Positions 15,586-22,146 of a DNA stretch of 37,119 nucleotides are shown here, one piece after another. The notes under the pieces were generated by a model. The model ran no database searches, was not told the origin of the DNA, and saw only the letters and a program-made list of their open reading frames with translations. A program made the position numbers and the translations under genes. The stretch's first letter is position 1; each line of letters begins with the position of its first letter. The stretch is from Flavobacterium bizetiae. Lineage in GTDB: Bacteria > Bacteroidota > Bacteroidia > Flavobacteriales > Flavobacteriaceae. Where the stretch lies: assembly GCF_902804475.1 (NCBI RefSeq), contig NZ_CADCSU010000147.1, positions 1-37,119 of the forward strand, in the 5' to 3' direction.

Positions 15586-16554
15586 CTATGAAATGTAAAT
15601 TTCTAAAATTGAAGCTTTTCCACTCAAAATAAATGCATTTATCTCAGCCGGAACCAAAACTGTATCACCTTTTATATACGATTGTTTGAATCCATTATAT
15701 TCAATTTCAAAACTTCCTTCGATACACATATAAACTGTAAAAGTTTCACCTGATTTAGAAACTTCGACTTTACTTTCTAAAGGAATAAAATTCGTGGTAA
15801 AATAAGGACAATCTACTACTACATTAGATGTATTCGCTTTTGTCTCATATTTCTTTTGGGTATCTACTTTATTATAGTTTATAGCATCAAGCGCTAAATC
15901 TACATGAAGTTCTCTTGTATTTCCCTGAGCATCTTTACGGTCAAAATCGTATAAACGATAGGTAATATCAGATGTTTGCTGAATCTCCGCCACTACTAAA
16001 CCTGCTCCAATAGCATGAACAGTTCCGGTTTCTAAAAAGAAAACATCTCCGGCTTTTGCTTTTACATCATCCAAAATCGAAACTAAAGTTTTATCGTTTA
16101 GATGTTTTAAATATTCTTCTTTACTTGAATCCTCTTTAAAACCAACAATGATTCTAGCATCAGCATCTGCCTGTGTTACATACCACATTTCGGTTTTACC
16201 AAAAGAGTTATGACGTTCTTTCGCTAGTTTATCGTTTGGATGAACTTGTATCGAAAGATCTTCGCGAGCATCTAAATATTTAAAAAGCAACGGAAATTGT
16301 TTTCCGAAACGCTCATACACTTTCGTTCCCAAAATTTCATTTGGCATTTCATCAATTAGTTCCATAAGGGATTTTCCTTTCAAAACTCCATTAGAAACCA
16401 CACTAACATCACCTTCTACAGTTGATAATTCCCAGCTTTCACCGGTAATTTTAGAAACAATTGGTTTGTTCAGAATCGTTTTTAGTTTTTCTCCTCCCCA
16501 GATTCTGTCTTTTAAAATGGGTTCAAATTGTAAAGGGTATGATTTTAGGTTCAT
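15586..16554 (-). CDS. manA: Mannose-6-phosphate isomerase, class I
   Basis: 322-aa zinc enzyme interconverting mannose 6-phosphate and fructose 6-phosphate, feeding GDP-mannose/fucose and glycan synthesis. Metal ligands expected for the family are present: Gln103 and His105 (SIQVHPNDK), Glu122 (GKTEMWYV) and His180 (TGTVHAIG). The N-terminal RIWGGEKL and the later ITYRLYDFDR are also typical. Length fits the short bacterial form. It is the fourth gene in the minus-strand run idi-queD-bcp-manA. Confidence 0.93.
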   Translation of the reverse strand: MNLKSYPLQFEPILKDRIWGGEKLKTILNKPIVSKITGESWELSTVEGDVSVVSNGVLKGKSLMELIDEMPNEILGTKVYERFGKQFPLLFKYLDAREDLSIQVHPNDKLAKERHNSFGKTEMWYVTQADADARIIVGFKEDSSKEEYLKHLNDKTLVSILDDVKAKAGDVFFLETGTVHAIGAGLVVAEIQQTSDITYRLYDFDRKDAQGNTRELHVDLALDAINYNKVDTQKKYETKANTSNVVVDCPYFTTNFIPLESKVEVSKSGETFTVYMCIEGSFEIEYNGFKQSYIKGDTVLVPAEINAFILSGKASILEIYIS

Positions 16555-16608
16555 TTTTTTAGGTTAATCTTTATTAAATCAATATCAAATTGATATTCTT
16601 TTTTATTT

Positions 16609-17067
16609 CTATAATACTAATTCTTTGACCGTTTCAAGTGCCTTCGGAATATGCTTTCCGGCATTCATACTATCAAAAATTAAAATAACCACACCATTTC
16701 TGTCAATAACATAGGTTACCCTTCCTGGCAAAAGACCAAATAAACTATCGCGAACGCCAAAAAGGTGTCGCAATTTTTTATCCTGATCTGATAACAATAT
16801 AAAAGGCAATTGATGTTTGTTGGCAAATTTATGGTGCGACTTTACACTATCGCTGCTTATACCAATAACCTCAGCACCTAAATCTTTAAAATCTTCGTAT
16901 TGATCTCTAAAACTACAGGCTTCAGTTGTACATCCGGGCGTATTATCTTTTGGGTAAAAATAAATCACGAGCGGTTTTCGTCCCAAAACACTTTGGCTTT
17001 CAAAAACTTCTCCATGACTATCCTTTGCAGTAAAATTCGGAACTATATCTCCTATTTTTAATGACAT
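16609..17067 (-). CDS. bcp: Thioredoxin-dependent peroxiredoxin (Bcp/PrxQ)
   Basis: 152-aa thiol peroxidase reducing H2O2 and organic hydroperoxides. The active site is TPGCTTEAC, with peroxidatic Cys46 and a probable resolving Cys51, as in the atypical 2-Cys Bcp/PrxQ type. Further landmarks are VIYFYPKDNTPGCTTEACSF and a cytoplasmic start with no signal peptide. The start lies only 3 nt after the queD stop codon, so the two genes are co-transcribed and probably translationally coupled. Confidence 0.94.
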   Translation of the reverse strand: MSLKIGDIVPNFTAKDSHGEVFESQSVLGRKPLVIYFYPKDNTPGCTTEACSFRDQYEDFKDLGAEVIGISSDSVKSHHKFANKHQLPFILLSDQDKKLRHLFGVRDSLFGLLPGRVTYVIDRNGVVILIFDSMNAGKHIPKALETVKELVL

Positions 17068-17070
17068 TTT

Positions 17071-17481
17071 TTATTCTCCTTTATAAGTTACAAAATTACG
17101 GTCCGTTTCATTCAGCACGATTTCTAAATCAAAATCAGGCTGAATTCTTTTTCTAATTTTATTCCATATCACAACGGCAATATTTTCTGCAGTTGGATTC
17201 AAATCCTGAAATTCCGGAACATCCAGGTTCAGGTTTTTGTGATCAAACGGAATTTCTACTTCTTCCAGTATAATATCCGCTAATACTTTCACATCTAAAA
17301 CAAAACCAGTTTCGGGGTCAACTTTTCCTGTAACACTTACTGTTAAACCATAATTATGACCATGAAAATTGGGATTATTGCATTTTCCAAAAACGGCATT
17401 GTTTTTTTCAGATGTCCAATCTTTTCTGTGCAATCGATGTGCAGCATTAAAATGTGCTTTTCTTGATATGGTTACTCTCAT
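17071..17481 (-). CDS. queD: 6-carboxy-5,6,7,8-tetrahydropterin synthase (QueD/PTPS family)
   Basis: 136-aa T-fold enzyme of the 6-pyruvoyl-tetrahydropterin synthase family, which in bacteria usually makes 6-carboxytetrahydropterin for queuosine/7-deazaguanine synthesis. Zinc ligands are His15 (FNAAHRLH), His40 and His42 (NFHGHNYG), and the catalytic Cys34 lies in FGKCNNPN. The C-terminal PTAENIAVVIWNKI and VLNETDRN fit the family. No other queuosine genes are in the window. It lies between idi (21-nt gap) and bcp (3-nt gap). Confidence 0.93.
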   Translation of the reverse strand: MRVTISRKAHFNAAHRLHRKDWTSEKNNAVFGKCNNPNFHGHNYGLTVSVTGKVDPETGFVLDVKVLADIILEEVEIPFDHKNLNLDVPEFQDLNPTAENIAVVIWNKIRKRIQPDFDLEIVLNETDRNFVTYKGE

Positions 17482-17502
17482 TGTGGCGGTTGGTTAGTCT
17501 GG

Positions 17503-18030
17503 TTAAAGCTTGTGATCTTCTAAATAATGATCAAATTCATCAAAAATTATTTTAAACCAAACGGTATAAATTTCAGGTTGTTTCTCAATATCCGCTTTTA
17601 CGTCTTCGATCTTCATCCATTTCCAGTCTTCGACTTCTTCAGGATTTATTGCCGGAGCATCATTATAATATCCAATCATAACATGATCCAGCTCGTGTTC
17701 TGTCAAACCGTTATCAAAAGGTGCTTTATAAATAAAATGAAAAAGCTCTTTCAATTCGGCTTTAAAACCCATTTCTTCAAACAATCTTCGACTTCCGGCT
17801 TCTACATTCGTTTCTCCTTCACGCTGATGGCTACAACATGTATTGGTCCAGAGTAAAGGTGAGTGGTATTTGTGATGAGCACGTTGCTGCAACATAATTT
17901 CGTTTTTATCATTTAAAATAAAAACCGAAAAAGCACGGTGTAAGACCGCTTTTTCATGTGCTTCTAATTTTGGCATTAGGCCAATTTGCTCATCCTTTTC
18001 GTTTACTAATATTACGTTTTCTTCTATCAT
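17503..18030 (-). CDS. idi: Isopentenyl-diphosphate delta-isomerase, type I
   Basis: 175-aa Nudix-fold enzyme converting isopentenyl diphosphate to dimethylallyl diphosphate for isoprenoid synthesis. The active-site Cys66 is in WTNTCCSHQREGE, the early metal-binding histidines are His25 and His31 (HRAFSVFILNDK), and Glu111/Glu113 lie in LTEHELDHV. The Nudix-like REGETNVEAGSRRLFEEMGF is clear. It is the first gene of the run, preceded by a perfect -7 box. Confidence 0.95.
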   Translation of the reverse strand: MIEENVILVNEKDEQIGLMPKLEAHEKAVLHRAFSVFILNDKNEIMLQQRAHHKYHSPLLWTNTCCSHQREGETNVEAGSRRLFEEMGFKAELKELFHFIYKAPFDNGLTEHELDHVMIGYYNDAPAINPEEVEDWKWMKIEDVKADIEKQPEIYTVWFKIIFDEFDHYLEDHKL

Positions 18031-18047
18031 AGGGCTTATTGATCAAA

Positions 18048-18055
18048 CAAAAATA
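18048..18055 (-). promoter_or_regulatory. Putative -7 box of the idi operon
   Basis: Minus-strand TATTTTTG is a perfect TAnnTTTG, 17 nt before the start codon. No clear -33 element was seen. Confidence 0.5.
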
Positions 18056-18261
18056 CGAAAAAAGAAATGGCTTGAAAATCCTACGAGAGATTGTGAAAAG
18101 TTTAACGAGCAATGCATTATACAAAAAGCTGATTCAGAACAAAATACAAACCATTTAATTTAAAAAATCCTTTAAAAATAAGCCCTAAAAACTAAAACGG
18201 AATGTTTTACGTACATAATAAAAGTTAAAACATACTTAAAAAAATCTCAATTGTAAAGTAC

Positions 18262-18296
18262 ACGACATTTCAAGGCGAAATCTCGTCGTATCTTTG
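18262..18296 (+). promoter_or_regulatory. msrB-msrA promoter with upstream dyad
   Basis: Perfect -7 box TATCTTTG at 18289-18296. Just upstream, ACGA (18262-18265) and TTTC (18268-18271) mirror GAAA (18277-18280) and TCGT (18283-18286) around position 18274. This symmetry could be an operator, though no regulator is known from the sequence. Confidence 0.5.
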
Positions 18297-18325
18297 AAAT
18301 CACAGAATTAAAGCACTCAAAAACA

Positions 18326-18880
18326 ATGAAAACAAAAACCCAAATCTTCAGCCTTTGCTTTTTAATTCCGCTTTTTATTTTACAGGCATGCGGACAAAGT
18401 GCAAAAAAAACAAATACCAAAACAGTCGTTATGGAAAACAAGATCAGCAAACCCGGAAATCCTTATTACTCGAATACCGATACCACAAAACTTAATGTAA
18501 CAAATGCGGAGTGGAAAAAAGTATTACCAGATGATGTTTACGCTGTAATGCGCGAAGCAGATACCGAAAGACCTTTTACCGGAAAATACTGGAATACCGA
18601 CGAAAAAGGAACTTACTATTGCGCTTCATGCGGAAATTTACTTTTTCGTTCCGGAGCAAAATTCGCCAGTAGCTGCGGATGGCCAAGCTTTTTTGAACAA
18701 GACAACAAAAAAAGCGTAGTGTATAAAAATGATAATTCTTTAGGAATGGAAAGGATCGAAGCGCTTTGCGGTCGCTGCGGCGGACATTTAGGCCATCTAT
18801 TCGATGATGGACCTGCGCCAACCGGAAAACGTTATTGCATGAATTCGATCGCACTTGACTTTGTTCCTGATTCTAAATAA
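18326..18880 (+). CDS. msrB: Peptide-methionine (R)-S-oxide reductase, lipoprotein form
   Basis: 184 aa. It starts with a lipoprotein signal (lipobox FILQAC, Cys22), so the enzyme is tethered in the envelope. The MsrB domain covers about 58-182. The structural zinc is bound by Cys99/Cys102 (YYCASCGN) and Cys148/Cys151 (LCGRCGG). The catalytic Cys171 is in RYCMNS, and Cys117 (SSCGWPSF) is a candidate resolving residue. The enzyme reduces methionine-R-sulfoxide in oxidised proteins. It is followed after 7 nt by msrA, in one operon. Confidence 0.95.
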   Translation: MKTKTQIFSLCFLIPLFILQACGQSAKKTNTKTVVMENKISKPGNPYYSNTDTTKLNVTNAEWKKVLPDDVYAVMREADTERPFTGKYWNTDEKGTYYCASCGNLLFRSGAKFASSCGWPSFFEQDNKKSVVYKNDNSLGMERIEALCGRCGGHLGHLFDDGPAPTGKRYCMNSIALDFVPDSK

Positions 18881-18887
18881 AACAACG

Positions 18888-19505
18888 ATGAAAAATATAT
18901 TTTTAATTGCCATTTTCGCATTATCCCTGAATGGATTTGCACAAAATACCAAAACAAAAAAAGCTTCGAACCTTGAAACTATTACACTTGGCGGAGGCTG
19001 CTATTGGTGCGTTGAAGCCGTTTACGAAAATTTAGACGGAGTAAAATCTGTAGTTTCGGGTTTCTCAGGAGGAAAAGTAGCCAACCCTACTTATGAAGAA
19101 GTTTGCACAGGAACAACAGGTCATGCCGAAGTAGTGCAAATAACGTACGACAAAACAAAAACTGATATTAATGAAATTTTTCAGGTTTTCTTTACCGTTC
19201 ACGATCCAACAACATTAAACCGTCAGGGTGCCGATGTTGGAACACAATATCGATCTGTAATTTTTTATAAAAATGCCGAACAAAAAAATGCCGCCGAAAG
19301 TATTATTGCCGAGTTAAACAAAGCAAAAGTATATAATAGTCCGATTGTAACGAAAGTCGAACCGTTTAAAGCATTCTACAAAGCCGAAGATTATCATCAA
19401 AATTATTATGCAAACAACAAAAATCAGCCGTATTGCAAAATGGTAATTCAGCCTAAAATCGAAAAATTCGAAAAAGTCTTTAAAGACAAATTAAAAAAGA
19501 AATAA
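18888..19505 (+). CDS. msrA: Peptide-methionine (S)-S-oxide reductase, exported
   Basis: 205 aa from the ATG at 18888, chosen because it directly opens the Sec signal peptide (MKNIFLIAIFALSLNGFAQ) and does not overlap msrB. The longer frame would begin inside msrB. The catalytic Cys38 is in GGGCYWCVEAVYENL, and GQTGHAE-like, HDPTTLNRQGADVGTQYRSV and EDYHQNYY motifs follow. A C-terminal Cys in NQPYCKMV may resolve the active-site cysteine. With msrB it repairs both sulfoxide epimers outside the cytoplasm. Confidence 0.95.
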   Translation: MKNIFLIAIFALSLNGFAQNTKTKKASNLETITLGGGCYWCVEAVYENLDGVKSVVSGFSGGKVANPTYEEVCTGTTGHAEVVQITYDKTKTDINEIFQVFFTVHDPTTLNRQGADVGTQYRSVIFYKNAEQKNAAESIIAELNKAKVYNSPIVTKVEPFKAFYKAEDYHQNYYANNKNQPYCKMVIQPKIEKFEKVFKDKLKKK

Positions 19506-19535
19506 TTTCTCATTTATATTGGTTAATAATAGTTG

Positions 19536-19563
19536 CCGCTCATGAAAATGGGCGGTTTTTTTT
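19536..19563 (+). terminator. msrBA terminator
   Basis: CCGCTCAT (19536-19543) pairs with ATGGGCGG (19548-19555, one G-T wobble) around GAAA, followed by a T run. Confidence 0.82.
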
Positions 19564-19575
19564 GATTGTTTTTTT

Positions 19576-19676
19576 TTGCCACGAATTTCACGAATTAGCA
19601 CGAATTAATCAGTTTAGATCCTTAAAATTCTTAGCAAAAATCTTTTAATTCTACCAATTTGTGGCTATAAAAAATT
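19576..19676. repeat. CACGAATT repeat element (family D)
   Basis: Three CACGAATT units at 19580, 19589 and 19599, preceded by TTTTGC. An inverted AATTTGTGGC lies about 60 nt further on (near 19660), so the whole could fold with GCCACGAATT as outer stem. Confidence 0.65.
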
Positions 19677-19729
19677 TCAAACTGAAAACGAATTTTCACG
19701 TACTTTGTATTCCTTAATTCAATTAAAAA

Positions 19730-20689
19730 ATAAAAGCACTTACCTTCTCTTCTTTTGGAAATTCTGATGTTTTAGAATACATCGAAATTCCGAATCCTGA
19801 ATTAAAAACCGATGAGATTCTAGTCGAAATGAAAGCCATTGGATTAAATTTTGCCGATGTGTACAGACGAAAAGGAAATTATCACCTAAAAGGAAATCCG
19901 CCTTTTATTGCCGGTTACGAAGGTGCCGGAATCGTAGTTGACAATAACAATCATCCCGAATATAAAATTGGAGATCGTGTGGCTTTCGCCGATGTTCCTT
20001 TTGCGAATGCAGAACTGGTTGCCGTAAATATCAATCACGTTTTGCCGCTTCCCGAAGCTATTTCTTTCGAAACCGCAGCCGCTATTTTACTACAAGGTTT
20101 AACCGCACAATATCTCGCAACCGACAGTCATAAAACCACCAAAGGCGAAACCGTATTAATTCACGCCGTTGCTGGCGGAGTTGGTCAATTTCTTACTCAA
20201 ATTAGTAAATCTTTGGATGCCAATGTTATTGGTTTAACCTCCTCTCCAGACAAAGCAAAAGTAGCAATCGAACAAGGTGCCGACCATGTTTTTTTGTATA
20301 ATGAAGATTGGAAATCAGAAATTTTTAAAATAATTCCAAATGGCGTTGATGTTGTTTATGATAGTATCGGAAGCACTTTATCCGATAGTTTTGAAGTTAC
20401 CAAAGAATGCGGACAAGTCGTTTTCTTCGGTATGGCGGGCGGAGATCCTGAACCTGTAAATCCGAGAATGCTCATGGATACTTCAAAAACCTTAACCGGA
20501 GGAGATTTATGGAGTTACCTAAACTCAAAAGAAGAAAGAATCAAAAGATCTGGTCAATTATTCAACTGGATCATCGAAGGAAAAATAAAGCTTTCAGAAC
20601 CAACTTCTTTCAAATTATCCGAAGGAAAACAAGCACACGATTATCTCGAAAGCCGAAAAAGTACCGGAAAGATTATTTTGATTCCATAA
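19730..20689 (+). CDS. Zinc-type alcohol dehydrogenase / NADPH:quinone oxidoreductase family
   Basis: 319-aa medium-chain dehydrogenase/reductase if read from codon ATA at 19730. Homology-like sequence (KALTFSSFGNSDVLEYIEIP) starts right there, after an in-frame TAA at 19724, so the expected initiator ATG appears as ATA. The first ATG in frame is at 19829 and would delete about 33 residues of the GroES-like domain. The nucleotide-binding site HAVAGGVGQFLTQISKSL is intact, with GMAGGDPEPVNPRML and a C-terminal GKIILIP. Zinc ligands are lacking, as in quinone oxidoreductases. It is either a rare ATA start, a weakened gene, or a base error. Confidence 0.85.
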   Translation: MKALTFSSFGNSDVLEYIEIPNPELKTDEILVEMKAIGLNFADVYRRKGNYHLKGNPPFIAGYEGAGIVVDNNNHPEYKIGDRVAFADVPFANAELVAVNINHVLPLPEAISFETAAAILLQGLTAQYLATDSHKTTKGETVLIHAVAGGVGQFLTQISKSLDANVIGLTSSPDKAKVAIEQGADHVFLYNEDWKSEIFKIIPNGVDVVYDSIGSTLSDSFEVTKECGQVVFFGMAGGDPEPVNPRMLMDTSKTLTGGDLWSYLNSKEERIKRSGQLFNWIIEGKIKLSEPTSFKLSEGKQAHDYLESRKSTGKIILIP

Positions 20690-20710
20690 ATGATTAGGGC
20701 GTGCGTATGC

Positions 20711-20760
20711 AGTTCTCAGTCTCAGCCGCGGTTTTCAGTCTCAGTCTCAGTTCTCAGACT
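20711..20760. repeat. CAGTCTCAGTT repeats (family G)
   Basis: Four copies of CTCAGTCTCAG-like sequence. Related phrases lie at 24217-24300 and 29723-29778. Confidence 0.7.
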
Positions 20761-20777
20761 TACGCTTCAGCACAATC

Positions 20778-20879
20778 TTGTCATCCCAAGGAACGAGGGA
20801 TCACACTCGGAACTCAATAAGGATTTTCGATATACTTTGCGGAATTTCTAGTGTGATCCCTCGTTCCTCGGGATGACAA
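20778..20879. repeat. Long palindrome with 30-bp arms (family B)
   Basis: The left arm 20778-20807 and right arm 20850-20879 are reverse complements with one mismatch in 30, separated by 42 nt. The core is ATCCCGAGGAACGAGGGAT. The arm opening TGTCATCC(C)GAG is shared with the inverted arms of family A (3601 and 4107). Confidence 0.9.
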
Positions 20880-20910
20880 ACTATATGAAAATATTGTTAT
20901 GAAAATGATT

Positions 20911-20992
20911 GTCCTAGCCCCGATAGAAGTGGAAATCCTTTTGTGGCGGTGTTCGCCACAAAAGATTGGAACGTATAGCGGGATTAGCTCCT
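20911..20992 (+). ncRNA. Candidate structured RNA (possibly Flavo-1-like)
   Basis: A perfect 11-bp hairpin (20938-20948 with 20954-20964, loop GTGTT) is enclosed by weaker outer pairings, AGC/GCT and CCCG/CGGG, between CTAGCCCCGAT and TAGCGGGATTAGCTC. This arrangement recalls a conserved intergenic sequence of Flavobacteriia that I associate with the Flavo-1 RNA class, but I cannot verify the name here. The strand is chosen by that resemblance. Its function is unknown. Confidence 0.5.
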
Positions 20993-21047
20993 GAAAAAAA
21001 TTACATTTATCACAGAAATCAAGATAACGAACAACTGATAATTTAAT

Positions 21048-22139
21048 TTACAAACTATCTACCTCAATTTTCGTCAATTCAGACAATTCTAAAATTCTCG
21101 CAACATCACTTTTATTTGCTACAAAAAACAAATAATTATCTCCGTGCGTATCGTAACTCATTAATTCAAAACCTCTTTTTTCTAAAGCCGATTGTATGTA
21201 AGGAAACAAATCATGGCTATAAGTTTCTTCAGGATAATCGAAATTAAGATCTTCGCCTATCATTTCTGAGATAAAGGCTTCCGCATCTTCAGGATCAAAT
21301 TTCCAGTCGCTGTTCCAGGCATCGATAATTTCAAAAAAAGCCCAATGACCTTGCACTATTTCATGATATTCTGTATGCCCCTTTTTAAAATTCTTTAATA
21401 GTTTTTTCGACTGCTTCTGAACCAATTTCTCATCGATACTTCCTCTCGAAACTAATCTAATAAATTCCTCAAAAGTTTCCTGGGTAATCTCAACTTCTTC
21501 GGGCAATAAATTTTCCTGTAAAGGAAGCTGAACACTTTCTGGCAATGCTATATTAAGATGCTGACAAATACCTTGTAAAATCTTTTCAAATTCTTTAAAT
21601 CCTATTTTCTGAGTTTCATTTTTAGGATCATTTACATCAATAGATTCAGCTTCTAATATTCCTTTTGTATAATCCAGAAAATAACTATTATTATAGATCA
21701 TTCTAAAATCATTCGTTTCCAGGCTATTGGTACAACAAAAAAAGATCATGAAATTATGCAAAACATGTTTCAGATACTTTTTAGCTTCGGGCGATGGCTC
21801 GGTATAAAACTGAATATGAATATAATCATACTCTAATTCCTGAAGCATTTGTTCTTCAGAAACGGGACCAATATTAATCTTTTTATATATTTCGTTCAGA
21901 ACTTCGTAAGCGTTTTTAAATCCGCTTTTCTTAATTTCAGCTCTTCCCTCTTCATGATCGAAAGAACTTGGAAATGAATATAGGCTTACAGAAATCGTAT
22001 CATGAACTCCTTTCATTTTAAATTCAAAATTATTATTTCCATTATATAATTCTGAATAAATAAGATCCATAACATCAAAAGAAACAATCGATTTTGGATC
22101 ATTATTTCTACCAAAGAAATTAGAAAAGAAGTTCTTCAT
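21048..22139 (-). CDS. Unknown protein, possible DUF6630-like C-terminal domain
   Basis: 363 aa, acidic and cytoplasmic (no signal peptide or membrane segment). I do not recognise the N-terminal half. The C-terminal region (about 225-360) contains FFEIIDAWNSDWKFDPEDAE, ETYSHDLFPYIQSALEKRGF and DTHGDNYLFFVANK, which resemble proteins I know as DUF6630; this is a weak memory-based match. A CC pair (FFCCTNS) is present. It is the second gene after the FAD oxidoreductase, only 7 nt apart, suggesting co-transcription. Confidence 0.72.
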   Translation of the reverse strand: MKNFFSNFFGRNNDPKSIVSFDVMDLIYSELYNGNNNFEFKMKGVHDTISVSLYSFPSSFDHEEGRAEIKKSGFKNAYEVLNEIYKKINIGPVSEEQMLQELEYDYIHIQFYTEPSPEAKKYLKHVLHNFMIFFCCTNSLETNDFRMIYNNSYFLDYTKGILEAESIDVNDPKNETQKIGFKEFEKILQGICQHLNIALPESVQLPLQENLLPEEVEITQETFEEFIRLVSRGSIDEKLVQKQSKKLLKNFKKGHTEYHEIVQGHWAFFEIIDAWNSDWKFDPEDAEAFISEMIGEDLNFDYPEETYSHDLFPYIQSALEKRGFELMSYDTHGDNYLFFVANKSDVARILELSELTKIEVDSL

Positions 22140-22146
22140 AATACTA

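Larger units (their letters stand above)
18031..18325. other. Divergent intergenic region idi/msrB
   Basis: 295 nt without a gene, containing promoter boxes for both divergent units and a dyad symmetry just before the msrB -7 box. The middle part (about 18100-18250) is A-rich and shows nothing recognised. Confidence 0.6.
20690..21047. other. 358-nt gene-free stretch with three different repeat/RNA elements
   Basis: No coding frame is supported. In order it holds CAGTCTCAGT repeats (20711-20760), a long palindrome (20778-20879), and a structured RNA-like element (20911-20992). Each has its own entry. The remainder is A/T-rich filler up to the stop of the 363-aa gene. Confidence 0.7.

Noticed and set aside
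16581..16597. AATATCAA/TTGATATT palindrome in the bcp-manA gap
   Set aside because: AT-rich and short, with a one-base centre; such a palindrome is expected by chance in this composition.
18070..18095. AATCTCTCGTAGGAT-like inverted similarity to the msrB promoter region
   Set aside because: The match needs gaps and mismatches; too weak to call a regulatory pair.
18855..18887. msrA start inside msrB
   Set aside because: The ATG at 18888 directly opens a good signal peptide and avoids overlap.
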